A DNA stretch of 64,000 nt from Arcobacter acticola (GCF_013177675.1 NZ_CP042652.1:558001-622000); one strand, 5' to 3'. Shown: positions 1-8,862, numbered from the stretch's first letter. Made by a program: numbers and translations. The notes: a model not told the origin generated them from the letters alone.

Positions 1-468
1 TGGCTTTAATAGTGATTTTGAAACAGCTAATGAATATAAAAGCATTAAAAGAAATCCTGGAATTGCCAGTATAAAAAGATTTTTAAATATAACAGAATAT
101 AAAAGTTCTCGCTCTAAACTTATGTTTCTAATGATTTGTAAAAATTGTTTATTCTCTAAATCAAAAGGATATAGAAGTTTTATATAATAATCTCCACCAC
201 GTTGATAATTTTGAAATTGATAATTAAGTAAAATACTATTTGTTACTAGGTTTATAGTTAGATTATCATTTTCTACTGGTTCTAGATTTTTAGTAGATAA
301 AGACGCTTTATAAAGTTGTTTTGCATGACTTAGCATATTTTGTTGAATATCGTCATAAACGGTACTTCTTGCATATTCATAGAAAATAAAGGATAGGGTA
401 ATAATGAAAAGTGAAGTAGCTATAATTAGTTTTGTGTAAAACTGTCTATATATACTTTTACTTTCCAT
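1..468 (-). CDS. Sensor histidine kinase, N-terminal part (cut by window edge)
   Basis: An open frame on the minus strand starts at ATG 468 and runs off the left edge, giving 156 codons without a stop. It begins with a short basic segment and one membrane helix (IATSLFIITLSFIFY), followed by a periplasmic-looking stretch of about 110 residues and a second membrane helix (FILAIPGFLLMLLYSLAV), then SKSLLKP, where a HAMP or phospho-acceptor region would begin. This is the usual layout of a membrane sensor kinase. It lies 20 bp downstream of the response regulator on the same strand, so the two are probably one operon. The kinase core itself is outside the window, so the assignment rests on topology and context. 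Confidence 0.7.
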   Translation of the reverse strand, partial: MESKSIYRQFYTKLIIATSLFIITLSFIFYEYARSTVYDDIQQNMLSHAKQLYKASLSTKNLEPVENDNLTINLVTNSILLNYQFQNYQRGGDYYIKLLYPFDLENKQFLQIIRNISLERELLYSVIFKNLFILAIPGFLLMLLYSLAVSKSLLKP

Positions 469-488
469 CTTTTTATTAGCAGCTAATA

Positions 489-1184
489 CTAGTTAGTTTT
501 AGCTTTTGCATCTTCAACTGTATTTGGATAACAGAATCTATAACCTCTTCTTCTAATTGTTTCAATAGTAGAGATATTTAATGGTTTGTCCATTTTTTGT
601 CTAATTTGGTTAATTGCAACTTCAATTACATTTGGAGTAACTAATTCAGGCTCTTCCCAAATTGCGTCTAATAATTGCTCTTTTGAAACAATTTGATCTC
701 TATGTCTTGCTAAGTGTGTTAATACTTCAAAAGGTTTACCTTTTAATTCAATTTCAACACCTGCATATTCGATTTTTTCTTCATCAGGATTAATGATTAA
801 GTCATCAATTTCAATTACATTTGTTCCACCAAATCTTAATCTTGCTTCAATTCTTGCAAGTAAGATATCAAAATCAAATGGTTTTTTAATAAAGTCATCA
901 GCACCTGATTTAAGAGCTTCGATTTCACTTTCTTTATCATCTCTAGCAGAGATAATTACAACTGCTGTTCTTGAACTTCTGTTTTTTACGATTTTACATA
1001 ATTCAATACCATCACCATCTGGTAACATCCAGTCTGTTAAAACTAAATCATAGTTTCTAATGTCAATAAAATATTCTGCGTCTTTATAGTTTTCAGCAGT
1101 ATCTACTTGATATCCGAAGTCAGAAAGACCTTCTTGTAGTGTTCTATTTAGTGTTATTTCATCTTCAATAATCAATATTCTCAT
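489..1184 (-). CDS. cosR: OmpR-family response regulator, CosR/HsrA-like
   Basis: 231 aa. An N-terminal receiver (about 1-120) has the acidic pocket E7/D8, a phospho-acceptor D51 in LVLTDWMLPD and K-P at the end (FIKKPFD). A C-terminal winged helix (about 125-225) contains ELKGKPFEVLTHLARH, VTPNVIEVAINQIRQ and IRRRGYRFC. The effector half is very close to what I recall of Campylobacter CosR and Helicobacter HsrA, essential regulators of redox and stress responses. Those are described as orphan regulators with an altered phospho-acceptor site. Here the Asp is present and a sensor kinase follows 20 bp downstream, so this copy may be a normal phosphorylated regulator. Confidence 0.82.
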   Translation of the reverse strand: MRILIIEDEITLNRTLQEGLSDFGYQVDTAENYKDAEYFIDIRNYDLVLTDWMLPDGDGIELCKIVKNRSSRTAVVIISARDDKESEIEALKSGADDFIKKPFDFDILLARIEARLRFGGTNVIEIDDLIINPDEEKIEYAGVEIELKGKPFEVLTHLARHRDQIVSKEQLLDAIWEEPELVTPNVIEVAINQIRQKMDKPLNISTIETIRRRGYRFCYPNTVEDAKAKTN

Positions 1185-1367
1185 TTATATTCCTTAACTT
1201 TAAGTAAAGTTTAAATTTTGACGGAATTGTATCATAAAAATTCGAAAATTTAAAGTGTTTTTAAGCTAAATTTTTAAATTTATTAAATATGTAGTAAAAA
1301 AGGGAAAATTTATAGAAAAATTATCATTTTAAGCTCAGATATTATCCTTTTATTAACTATGAATGGA

Positions 1368-1373
1368 TAGAAT
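1368..1373 (+). promoter_or_regulatory. Probable -10 box for the peb4-fbaA operon
   Basis: TAGAAT in the context GGATAGAATACG lies 27 bp upstream of the PpiC-type gene. As in many Campylobacterota promoters, no clear -35 box is visible. Position and hexamer are the only evidence. Confidence 0.45.
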
Positions 1374-1400
1374 ACGTCAAATAAAAAGTCAAGGAAAATT

Positions 1401-2207
1401 ATGAAAAGAATAGTGTCAAGTTTAGTTGCTTCAATTGCTTTAGTGTCAACATTAAATGCTGCAGATTTTTATGCTTCGGTTGATGGTGAGAATATTACAA
1501 AAAAAGATATTACAATGGTTTTACAAGATCCAAGAATTGATTTTGATAAACTTCCAGATACTGCAAAAAAACAAGTTTTAGAACAAATTATTAATAGAAA
1601 ACTTCTTTCAAAAAAAGCATTAGATGATGGTATTGATAAAGACCCTCAATATGTTGAAGCTATTAGTAAAATCAAAGAAGATTTAGCTTTCCAAGTATGG
1701 CAAAAAAATGAAGTTCAAAAAATTAAATTTACAGATGCTGAAAAACAAGATTTTTATAATAAAAACAAAGATAAATTTATAGTTCCTGAAAATTTAGAAG
1801 CCAGTCATATTTTAGTAAAAACTGAAGCAGAAGCTAAAGAGATTATTAAACAATTAGATAAAGCTACTAAAAAAGAAGATAAATTTAAAGAATTAGCAAA
1901 AACTAAATCACAAGATCCAGCTGGTAAAAATGGTGGATATTTAGGTAAATTCTCAGCAGACCAAATGGTTCCAGAATTTTCAGCAGCAGCTACAACAATG
2001 GCAAAAGGTTCTTATTCAAAAACTCCTGTTAAAACTCAATTTGGTTACCATGTAATTTACTTAAAAGATAAAATTGCTGGTAAATCATTATCATATGCAG
2101 AAGTTGAAAGTAACATTTCTCAAATTTTATTAGGAAATAGTTATAATAAAAAAGTAAAAGAAATTACTGACGAATTAAGAAAAGACGCAAAAATCGTAAT
2201 TAAATAA
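1401..2207 (+). CDS. peb4: Periplasmic peptidyl-prolyl isomerase, PEB4/SurA-like
   Basis: 268 aa. A signal peptide (about 1-20, ending LNA-AD) exports it to the periplasm. Residues about 25-125 form a helical SurA/PrsA-like chaperone region, and about 128-225 a parvulin (PpiC) domain with EASHILVKTEAEAKEI, GGYLGKFSADQMVPEF and TQFGYHVIYLKD. Family members fold outer-membrane proteins. In Campylobacter jejuni the equivalent gene (PEB4, cell-binding factor 2) is also followed directly by fructose-bisphosphate aldolase, and here the spacing is only 10 bp. The ATG at 1401 has an AAGGA ribosome site just upstream. Confidence 0.9.
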   Translation: MKRIVSSLVASIALVSTLNAADFYASVDGENITKKDITMVLQDPRIDFDKLPDTAKKQVLEQIINRKLLSKKALDDGIDKDPQYVEAISKIKEDLAFQVWQKNEVQKIKFTDAEKQDFYNKNKDKFIVPENLEASHILVKTEAEAKEIIKQLDKATKKEDKFKELAKTKSQDPAGKNGGYLGKFSADQMVPEFSAAATTMAKGSYSKTPVKTQFGYHVIYLKDKIAGKSLSYAEVESNISQILLGNSYNKKVKEITDELRKDAKIVIK

Positions 2208-2217
2208 GGAGATTAGT

Positions 2218-3288
2218 TTGGGTGTATTGGATGTAGTAAAACCTGGTGTTTTAACAGGTAGCGAAGCAAAAAAACTTTTTGCTTATGCTAAAGAAAATAG
2301 TTTTGCAATTCCAGCAGTTAACGTTGTAGGAACAGATTCAGTTAATGCTGTACTTGAAGTTGCTGCTAAAGTTAATTCACCAATTATAATTCAGTTTTCA
2401 AATGGTGGTGCTGGTTTTTATGCTGGAAAAGGTTTAAAAACTTCTGATGCTGCAGTTCTTGGTGGAATCAGTGGTGCAAATCATGTTCATACTATGGCTG
2501 CTGCTTATGGTGTACCTGTTATTTTACATACAGACCATGCTGCAAAAAAACTTTTGCCTTGGATTGATGGATTATTAGATGCAGGAAAAAAACATTTTGA
2601 GCAAACAGGAAGACCTTTATTTACTTCTCATATGTTAGATTTAAGTGAAGAGCCTTTAGAAGAGAATATTGAAATCTGTGTTGAGTACTTCAAAAAAATG
2701 AATGCACTTGATATGATGATTGAGATTGAACTTGGAATTACAGGTGGAGAAGAAGATGGTGTTGATAACTCAGATGTTGACAACGCGTTACTTTATACTC
2801 AACCTGAAGAAGTTTGCTATGCTCATGAAGAGTTAAGTAAAGTTGGACCTAACTTTACAATAGCAGCATCTTTTGGAAATGTTCATGGTGTTTATAAGCC
2901 AGGAAATGTTCAATTAAGTCCAAAAATCTTAGATAATTCTCAAAAATTTATCCAAGAAAAACTAGGAACTGCAACAGCTCAACCTGTTGATTTTGTATTC
3001 CATGGTGGGTCTGGTTCATTACTTGAAGAAATAAGAGAAGCTATCACTTATGGTGTTATTAAAATGAATATCGATACAGATACTCAATGGGCAGCATGGG
3101 ATGGTGTAAGAGCTTATGAAACTAAATATCATGGATATTTACAAGGACAAATCGGAAACCCTGAGGGTGATGATAAGCCAAATAAAAACTACTATGATCC
3201 TAGAAAATGGTTAAGAGCAGGTCAAGAATCTATGATTGCTAGACTTGAAGTGGCATTTTCAGATCTTTGTGCTTTAAACAAAAACTAA
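2218..3288 (+). CDS. fbaA: Class II fructose-bisphosphate aldolase
   Basis: 356 aa, usual length for the longer class II type. It interconverts fructose 1,6-bisphosphate with glyceraldehyde 3-phosphate and dihydroxyacetone phosphate in the cytosol, probably for gluconeogenesis in this group. Zinc and catalytic residues are visible in LHTDHAA (D106, H107), SFGNVHGVY and VFHGGSGS. The start is TTG at 2218 behind an AGGAGA site, 10 bp after the PPIase gene, so the two are co-transcribed. A strong terminator follows. Confidence 0.95.
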   Translation: MGVLDVVKPGVLTGSEAKKLFAYAKENSFAIPAVNVVGTDSVNAVLEVAAKVNSPIIIQFSNGGAGFYAGKGLKTSDAAVLGGISGANHVHTMAAAYGVPVILHTDHAAKKLLPWIDGLLDAGKKHFEQTGRPLFTSHMLDLSEEPLEENIEICVEYFKKMNALDMMIEIELGITGGEEDGVDNSDVDNALLYTQPEEVCYAHEELSKVGPNFTIAASFGNVHGVYKPGNVQLSPKILDNSQKFIQEKLGTATAQPVDFVFHGGSGSLLEEIREAITYGVIKMNIDTDTQWAAWDGVRAYETKYHGYLQGQIGNPEGDDKPNKNYYDPRKWLRAGQESMIARLEVAFSDLCALNKN

Positions 3289-3295
3289 TTAAAAG

Positions 3296-3334
3296 AAAAA
3301 AGAGTAGATAAATTATATTATTTACTCTTTTTTT
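3296..3334 (+). terminator. Rho-independent terminator after fbaA
   Basis: An A-rich left arm ending AAGAGTA pairs with TACTCTTTTT, with a loop of about 16 bases and a run of seven T. It closes the peb4-fbaA operon. Confidence 0.75.
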
Positions 3335-3358
3335 GAATAAAGATTTATATTAAAACTA

Positions 3359-3364
3359 TATAAT
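3359..3364 (+). promoter_or_regulatory. Probable -10 box for the M17 peptidase gene
   Basis: TATAAT lies 20 bp upstream of the ATG at 3384, directly after the fbaA terminator. The leader would be only about 13 nt. Confidence 0.45.
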
Positions 3365-3383
3365 ATATTCAAAGGAATATCCA

Positions 3384-4817
3384 ATGAATATAACTCTAAA
3401 TCAACAAAAAATCAATGAAACTCAATCTTCACTTGAAATAGTAATTTTAAATAAAATTAAATATCTTCCAATAGAATTAAAAGAACTTTTAAATAATATT
3501 AATTTTTTTAAAAAATCTTTTAATACTCATTATGATATAAAAAACAATAAATTATATGTTTCATGTTTAAAATTAAAAGATGAAGAACTTAAAACAGCAT
3601 TTGCAAGTGCTATAAGATTTTTTAAAAATCTAAATATACAAGATATAAAAATTGATATTATACAATCAAAAAAAGAGCTAAGTATTCAAACTATTGTTGA
3701 GGGATTAGTTTTAGGAAATTATGAATTTTTAAAATATAAATCTTCAAATAAAATAGATAAAAATAGCTTAATTGAAATATTTATTGAAAATTCTTTCAAG
3801 AGTAAAAAAAAGCTTGAATCAGAGCTAAAAAAAGCCCTAATTATTTCCAATAGTGTTAATTACACCAAAGATATTGTAAATAGTTCACCTGAGGATTATT
3901 ATCCACAAATTATGGCAGAAGATGCCATGCAAATTGCAAAAAGTAAAAATATCACATGTAAAATATTTGGTGAAGATTATTTAAAAGAAAAAAATATGAA
4001 TGCCATGTACAGTGTAGGAATTGCTTCTCCCCATGAAAGTAAATTGATTCATTTAACATATAAAGCAAAAAATCCAATAGCAAAAATTATTCTTGTTGGA
4101 AAAGGTGTAACTTATGATACGGGTGGAATGAGTTTAAAGCGTGGTGATGGAATGGTTTCAATGAAATGTGATAAAGGTGGAGGTGCAAGTGTTATGGGTG
4201 TTATACATGCTCTTAGCTCTCTTAATTTGCCTTTTGAAGTTCATGGAATCGTGGGTGCTGTTGAAAATATGATTGGTGGTGATGCTTATAAACCAGGAGA
4301 TATTTTAACGGCTTCAAATAATAAAACAATAGAAGTAACAAATACAGATGCTGAAGGGCGTTTAGTTTTGGCTGATTGTTTACATTATGCTCAAGAAAAT
4401 ATAAAAGATTTTGATTATATTTTTGATTTAGCAACACTAACAGGAGCAAGTATTGGAGCTTTTGGTGGATATACAACAGCTGTTATGGGATATAGTGAAA
4501 AATTAAAAAAGAAGATTTCAAAAGCTTCAAAAAAATCGGGTGAACTTGTAGGCTTTTTACCTTTTAATGATTATTTAGAAAAACTTTTAGAAAGCCAAGT
4601 AGCTGATTTTGTAAACACAAGTCCAAATAAAAATGGAGCAGCAATTACTGCATCACTTTTTTTAAGTAAATTTATAAAAGATAAAAATAAGAAAAAATGG
4701 CTTCATTTTGATATAGCAGGACCATCATATAGAAAAGAAGTTTGGGCTTATAACTCTTATGGAGCAACGGGAGTTGCTGTTAGATTACTTATTAAATTTA
4801 TGGAAGATTTGAAATAA
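3384..4817 (+). CDS. pepA: Leucyl aminopeptidase family M17
   Basis: 477 aa. The first 150 residues or so are a poorly conserved N-terminal domain. The C-terminal catalytic domain (about 165-475) has GKGVTYDTGGMSLK, MKCDKGG and the family signature NTDAEGRL at 320-327, which supply the ligands of the two-metal site. M17 enzymes are cytosolic hexamers that remove N-terminal residues from peptides. It is a single gene with its own promoter, and its end is shared with a hairpin between convergent genes. Campylobacterota can carry more than one M17 enzyme, so exact orthology to pepA is not certain. Confidence 0.85.
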   Translation: MNITLNQQKINETQSSLEIVILNKIKYLPIELKELLNNINFFKKSFNTHYDIKNNKLYVSCLKLKDEELKTAFASAIRFFKNLNIQDIKIDIIQSKKELSIQTIVEGLVLGNYEFLKYKSSNKIDKNSLIEIFIENSFKSKKKLESELKKALIISNSVNYTKDIVNSSPEDYYPQIMAEDAMQIAKSKNITCKIFGEDYLKEKNMNAMYSVGIASPHESKLIHLTYKAKNPIAKIILVGKGVTYDTGGMSLKRGDGMVSMKCDKGGGASVMGVIHALSSLNLPFEVHGIVGAVENMIGGDAYKPGDILTASNNKTIEVTNTDAEGRLVLADCLHYAQENIKDFDYIFDLATLTGASIGAFGGYTTAVMGYSEKLKKKISKASKKSGELVGFLPFNDYLEKLLESQVADFVNTSPNKNGAAITASLFLSKFIKDKNKKKWLHFDIAGPSYRKEVWAYNSYGATGVAVRLLIKFMEDLK

Positions 4818-4835
4818 TTATTTCAAATCTTTTTC
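4804..4835. terminator. Bidirectional terminator between convergent genes
   Basis: AGATTTGAAATA and TATTTCAAATCT form a near-perfect inverted repeat followed by a T run, overlapping the 3' ends of the M17 gene and the convergent metallohydrolase gene. Confidence 0.6.
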
Positions 4836-5726
4836 ATATGAGGGATATAGATTTATAACTGATCTTTCAAACTCTTCTTCAAACATAGTAAAACTTTTAA
4901 ACTCTTTTGGAATTGGTTTACTTAGTATTTCAAAAATATCTAATCCCTCTTTTGCTGCTTTTTTTAAAGTATTGTCTAAATATTCTAAATAAGCAATATT
5001 CTCTTTTGTAGGCTCTTTTGTTGTTGAGCTAATTCCATGTCCAGGAACTAATATAGAATAATCTATTTTTTCAAGTTCTTTTAAAGATTTAATCCAATTA
5101 TCCATATTTGCATGTGGCGTAGAAGGAGTTCTTTTATAAAAAACTAAATCAGAGGTATAAAGAATTTTTGTATTTTCATCATAAATCACAATGTCACTTG
5201 AAGTGTGTCCATCAAGATAAAATATTTTTAACTTATAGCCATCAAAATCTAAACTCTTATCTGTCAAAATTTGATTTGGTGCTTTTATTTTTGTTTTATC
5301 CATAGCTTCATGAATAATATTTACTAAATTTACTATATATAAATCACCATTTGTTTCTATTTCGTTTTTTGTAAATTCAGATGCGTAGATATCACCAGAA
5401 GAAAAGGCACTATTTCCCAAAAAGTGATCAGGATGATGGTGTGTATTTAGAATGTATTTTATAGGTTTATTTGTAATTTTTCTTATCTCTTCTTTTACTT
5501 GTTTCCCATATTGTTGTGAGCTTCCTGTATCTATTAAAATTACAGATTTTTCTGTAATTATAAAAGAACTATTTGCAATATCACCACCATTTTCTTTTGA
5601 GAAGTATTCTTCTTTCCCATAAAAATAGTAACTGTTTTCAGCTAATTTTATAGGCTTTAATTTATAATCAAAATCATTTGAAAATCCATATGAGATTAAA
5701 CAAAAGAAAAAGATTAGAGATTTCAT
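4818..5726 (-). CDS. Quinoprotein relay-type zinc metallohydrolase (MBL fold)
   Basis: 302 aa with a signal peptide (about 1-16). It has the metallo-beta-lactamase HxHxDH motif (H96, H98, D100, H101 in NTHHHPDHFLG), a later DGHTSSD and LVPGHG, so a two-zinc site is likely intact. MBL proteins of this kind sit beside PQQ-dependent dehydrogenases with a SoxYZ-like carrier and a MoxJ-like protein, where they are named quinoprotein relay system zinc metallohydrolases. Its biochemical role is not known. Its start overlaps the end of the SoxYZ-like gene by 4 bp, and it is the last gene of the operon that begins with the PedF-like cytochrome. Confidence 0.8.
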   Translation of the reverse strand: MKSLIFFFCLISYGFSNDFDYKLKPIKLAENSYYFYGKEEYFSKENGGDIANSSFIITEKSVILIDTGSSQQYGKQVKEEIRKITNKPIKYILNTHHHPDHFLGNSAFSSGDIYASEFTKNEIETNGDLYIVNLVNIIHEAMDKTKIKAPNQILTDKSLDFDGYKLKIFYLDGHTSSDIVIYDENTKILYTSDLVFYKRTPSTPHANMDNWIKSLKELEKIDYSILVPGHGISSTTKEPTKENIAYLEYLDNTLKKAAKEGLDIFEILSKPIPKEFKSFTMFEEEFERSVINLYPSYEKDLK

Positions 5727-6463
5727 TTTATGTCCATATTAAATTTGTTTCCATCGATATCAAAAAACTCTATTTTATAGTTTTGAGATTCAAGTGTTGT
5801 TTCAAATATAAACCTTGGATTTTCACTAATAGATGAATAAGCATCAATATTTGCTAATACTTTATCATCAGCTTTTATAGTGATTTTATTTATATAAAAC
5901 TCACTATTTCCAAATACAAGACCTGTTTCCATTGGATGAAAAATAGAAGCTTTTAGTCTAATTGAATCAGGGGTTTTAAATACATTTCCCTTTGCTTTTC
6001 CAAGAAGCTTATCAAAGTTTGTATCAGTGGATGCAACACTAGAGACTGAACATCCTCCTCCAAAACTTTTGATATTGTTACTTCCTATATGCCAAAGTCC
6101 CTTATCATCTAAAATTAAAGCACGAATTGGTGTTTCTTGAGCAACTTTTATATTTAATGATACTATTGGAAGAAGATTTACCAAATCCATATCTATTATT
6201 TTTTCTATTGGGTTTAGGTCTGCAAATAAAATTAATCTTTTAGCATTTTTAATAGCTTTTGCATCTACAAAAATAGGAACTTGTACTGGATTATCGGCAA
6301 ATAAGGGAACTTTTATATTGATATTTTTATCATCAAATATATATTTATCGTCTTGTATGATTCTTTTTAAAATATCGTCAAAAGTGGGAGACTCAACAGG
6401 GTTATTTGCATAAGTGTTTTGTGCAAATAAAAAGTATATTAATAAAAAAAATATATATTTCAT
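5723..6463 (-). CDS. Quinoprotein dehydrogenase-associated SoxYZ-like carrier
   Basis: 246 aa with a signal peptide (about 1-19, cleavage near TYA-NN). The N-terminal half looks SoxY-like, with a cysteine in FGGGCSVSS near its end (about residue 137) that recalls the SoxY carrier motif. The C-terminal half (about 165-246) looks SoxZ-like, with HPMETG and a beta-rich end. In sulfur oxidation SoxYZ carries intermediates on that cysteine. The fused form occurs beside PQQ dehydrogenases, where no sulfur substrate is known. No other sox genes are in the window, so the name describes family only. Confidence 0.8.
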   Translation of the reverse strand: MKYIFFLLIYFLFAQNTYANNPVESPTFDDILKRIIQDDKYIFDDKNINIKVPLFADNPVQVPIFVDAKAIKNAKRLILFADLNPIEKIIDMDLVNLLPIVSLNIKVAQETPIRALILDDKGLWHIGSNNIKSFGGGCSVSSVASTDTNFDKLLGKAKGNVFKTPDSIRLKASIFHPMETGLVFGNSEFYINKITIKADDKVLANIDAYSSISENPRFIFETTLESQNYKIEFFDIDGNKFNMDIK

Positions 6464-6472
6464 GATTTCTCC

Positions 6473-7342
6473 TTATTGTGTTTTTGCTATAGGAGGTAAA
6501 TATTCAACTCCAAAACTTTCAAAGATTTTTTTAATCTCACCATCTTTATAAGCTTCATCTAATACCCCATCCACATGGTAAGATAAGTCTCTATAAGAAC
6601 TTGATACGGCAGTTGCCAAATCCCATTGAGATTTCATTTGTGGAATGTCTTGAGATAAGTAGTATTTATCTTTATTGTTTTTATAATCAATTAGATATTC
6701 TATTTGTGATTTTAATCCAGCAATTGCATCAAGTTTTCCACTTTTAAAATCATTTACAGCATCTTGAAAATTTGTATAGTGTTTAATATTTCTTTGCAAT
6801 AAACCTCTAGCAAATCCACTTAAATGCAAATCAGGAAGCATATCTATTTCTACACCAATAGTTTGATAAGCAAATATTGCTAGAGTTTTTATTTGAGGTA
6901 TTACTTCTTTATTTGTAGCAATTATCCATTTTTCACTTTGATATGGACCTTTAATTGTTACTCTTTCATTTTCTAATTCACCTGTAGAAATATCAGTCAT
7001 TCTTAGATAATCATAATCGTATGGGATTCTAAACATAATATCAGCTTTTGTTTTATGTATTAGATTCCCTCTCCAAATTGTGTTTCTTAAATCACCTGCA
7101 AGATTTTCATCAAAGCCTGTAAAATACCATAGGGGTTTTACATTTAATGAGGCTGCGACCTTTTTACCAAGCTCGATGTCAATCCCTTTTTCTACACCAT
7201 CTTCAATATATGAGTAAGGTGGAAAGTTTTCATAAACAGCAATTACTATTTCTCCACTTGCTTTTATATCATCAATACTTCTTGCAAATAAATTTATTGC
7301 TAGAATTAGTGTTAGAGCAGATAATTTAAGAATATTTTTCAT
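6473..7342 (-). CDS. Quinoprotein-associated periplasmic binding protein, MoxJ/XoxJ-like
   Basis: 289 aa. A signal peptide (about 1-20, ending LFA-RS) is followed by a type 2 periplasmic binding fold: ASGEIVIAVYENFPPYSYIEDG, GIDIELGKKVAASL, and a C-terminal lobe ending FESFGVEYLPPI. Relatives (MoxJ, XoxJ and the quinoprotein-associated putative substrate-binding family) are encoded beside PQQ alcohol dehydrogenases and are thought to help activate or mature the dehydrogenase rather than feed a transporter. No permease follows it. The cytochrome gene ends 12 bp upstream and the SoxYZ-like gene starts 9 bp downstream, so it sits inside one operon. Confidence 0.8.
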   Translation of the reverse strand: MKNILKLSALTLILAINLFARSIDDIKASGEIVIAVYENFPPYSYIEDGVEKGIDIELGKKVAASLNVKPLWYFTGFDENLAGDLRNTIWRGNLIHKTKADIMFRIPYDYDYLRMTDISTGELENERVTIKGPYQSEKWIIATNKEVIPQIKTLAIFAYQTIGVEIDMLPDLHLSGFARGLLQRNIKHYTNFQDAVNDFKSGKLDAIAGLKSQIEYLIDYKNNKDKYYLSQDIPQMKSQWDLATAVSSSYRDLSYHVDGVLDEAYKDGEIKKIFESFGVEYLPPIAKTQ

Positions 7343-7354
7343 ATAAATACTTTA

Positions 7355-7756
7355 TTATTCTTTTGGTAAAGATACTAAATAAGCTCTAATAGCCCACATT
7401 GCTTCTTGATTTAACACACCTTCAAATGGAGGCATATAAACATTTCCATTTCTAACAGCTCCACCTCTTGCTCTTTCCATATACCACTCATCACCATCAA
7501 TACCATCATCTAATGCTCTTAAATCAGGTGCAATCCCACCAGAAACAGCATCTAATCCATGACATCTAGCACAGTTTTCACTATATGCATACTTACCAAG
7601 TTTAATGGCAGCTTCATCACCTTTATAAGGATTTTCTTCTAACCATTCAGCTCCAAGTGGTTTTAAATTTTTAGTATCAATAGCTTGAGGAGTAACACTT
7701 CCGTGTCCAAAAGCTAATACAGTTGTAGCAAGTAATGCTAGTGTAATTTTTCTCAT
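7355..7756 (-). CDS. pedF: Cytochrome c-550, PedF-like electron acceptor
   Basis: 133 aa. The signal peptide (about 1-18) targets the periplasm. One heme site is visible, C62-A-R-C65-H66, with M108 in VYMPPFEG as the likely sixth ligand. Single-heme cytochromes of this type take electrons from PQQ-dependent alcohol dehydrogenases and pass them towards the terminal oxidase. It is the first gene of the minus-strand operon running to 4818, and its promoter carries two of the GCTA repeats found throughout the island, which ties it to the dehydrogenase at 22.3 kb. Confidence 0.85.
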   Translation of the reverse strand: MRKITLALLATTVLAFGHGSVTPQAIDTKNLKPLGAEWLEENPYKGDEAAIKLGKYAYSENCARCHGLDAVSGGIAPDLRALDDGIDGDEWYMERARGGAVRNGNVYMPPFEGVLNQEAMWAIRAYLVSLPKE

Positions 7757-7785
7757 TTCTCGTCCTTTTGTTTTTGTGTAATGGA

Positions 7786-7817
7786 AGTATAAACAAATTT
7801 TATAGCCTAATTATAGC
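7786..7817 (-). promoter_or_regulatory. GCTA-repeat promoter of the PedF-like operon
   Basis: Read on the minus strand: GCTATAATTAG, then GCTATAAAATT directly after it (11-bp period), then a -10 box TATACT that starts 15 bp after the first base of the second repeat. There is no -35 box. Same architecture as six other promoters in the window. Confidence 0.8.
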
Positions 7818-7838
7818 GACCCAGATTATTAGCAAATG

Positions 7839-7870
7839 GCTATAATTGGGCTATAAAACTTATATACAAT
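7839..7870 (+). promoter_or_regulatory. GCTA-repeat promoter of the NitT-type ABC operon
   Basis: GCTATAATTGG and GCTATAAAACT in tandem, then -10 TACAAT at 7865-7870, 15 bp from the start of the second repeat. It faces away from the PedF-like promoter, leaving 21 bp between the two repeat blocks. Confidence 0.8.
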
Positions 7871-7899
7871 TGCTCTATTAAATATATAGAGGTAAAAAA

Positions 7900-8862
7900 A
7901 TGATACATAAATTAATTTCAATTTTATTATTAAGCATAATAAGTTTACAGGCTCAAGAAAATTTACGAATAGGTGTTTTAGCCTTTGGAACTGTAAATTG
8001 GGAGTTAGATGTTTTGAAACATCATAACTTAGATAAGAAATATGGTTTTGATTTAGATGTAGTAGAACTAGCTTCTAAAAATGCTCAATTAGTATCTTTG
8101 CAATCAAAAGATGTAAATATGATTGTAAATGATTGGATTTGGGTAAATACACAAAAAGCAAAGGGAAAGAATTTTAGTTTTTACCCTTACTCAAAAGCAA
8201 CAGGTACTTTACTTGTAAATGAAAATAGCAATATCAATACTTTACTTGATTTAAAAGGTAAGCATTTAGGAATTGCAGGTGGTGTTTATGATAAAACATG
8301 GCTGTTATTTAGAGCATATAGTAAAAGTAAATATGATATAGATTTAAAAGATATTGTAAATCCTTTATTTGCATCTGCTCCAATTTTATATAAAAAAATG
8401 CAAGATGATTCTTTGCAAGCAGCAATTAATTTTTGGCATTTTAACGCAAAATTAGAATCAAAAAATATCAAAGCACTAATAGAAATAAGTGAAATATTAA
8501 AAGAGTTAGATATTCAAAAAGATGTTTCTTTTGTGGGATGGACTTTTGATACAAAATTTGCAAATGAAAATAAAGATTTAATAAATGCATTTTTAAAAGC
8601 TTCAAAAGAGAGTAAAGAAATACTAAAAAACAGTGATGAAGAGTGGAATAGAATAAAAGAGCAAATGAGTGTGAAAAATGATAAAGAGTTTGAAGCTTTG
8701 AAAAATGGTTATAAAAAAGGAATTATTGAAGAGTTTGATGAAAACAGTATAGGTGATTTACAAAAGGTATTTAAAATACTTTTAAAAGAGGGTGGAGAAA
8801 AATTTGTTGAAGATAGTACTTCTTTAGATAATAGTATATTTTGGAATTTTGATTCAAAATAG
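7900..8862 (+). CDS. ABC transporter substrate-binding protein, NitT/TauT (NMT1) type
   Basis: 320 aa. Signal peptide about 1-18 (SLQA-QE). The periplasmic binding fold begins ENLRIGVLAFGTVNWELDVLKHH and continues with KKYGFDLDVVELAS, resembling the NMT1/SsuA group that binds nitrate, taurine, sulfonates or thiamine precursors. Permease, ATPase and a DUF411 gene follow in the same direction, and all four lie behind a GCTA-repeat promoter. Such a transporter under the control of an alcohol-oxidation regulon suggests a substrate or metal/cofactor needed by that pathway. The substrate cannot be read from the sequence. Confidence 0.8.
   Translation: MIHKLISILLLSIISLQAQENLRIGVLAFGTVNWELDVLKHHNLDKKYGFDLDVVELASKNAQLVSLQSKDVNMIVNDWIWVNTQKAKGKNFSFYPYSKATGTLLVNENSNINTLLDLKGKHLGIAGGVYDKTWLLFRAYSKSKYDIDLKDIVNPLFASAPILYKKMQDDSLQAAINFWHFNAKLESKNIKALIEISEILKELDIQKDVSFVGWTFDTKFANENKDLINAFLKASKESKEILKNSDEEWNRIKEQMSVKNDKEFEALKNGYKKGIIEEFDENSIGDLQKVFKILLKEGGEKFVEDSTSLDNSIFWNFDSK

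Noticed and set aside
793-1053. 86-codon plus-strand frame inside the CosR-like gene
   Set aside because: Antisense shadow of the receiver domain; composition follows the opposite strand.
5723-6463. SoxYZ-like protein as evidence for sulfur oxidation
   Set aside because: No soxA, soxB, soxC or soxX in the window and the neighbours are quinoprotein accessory genes; the fused form belongs to PQQ clusters.
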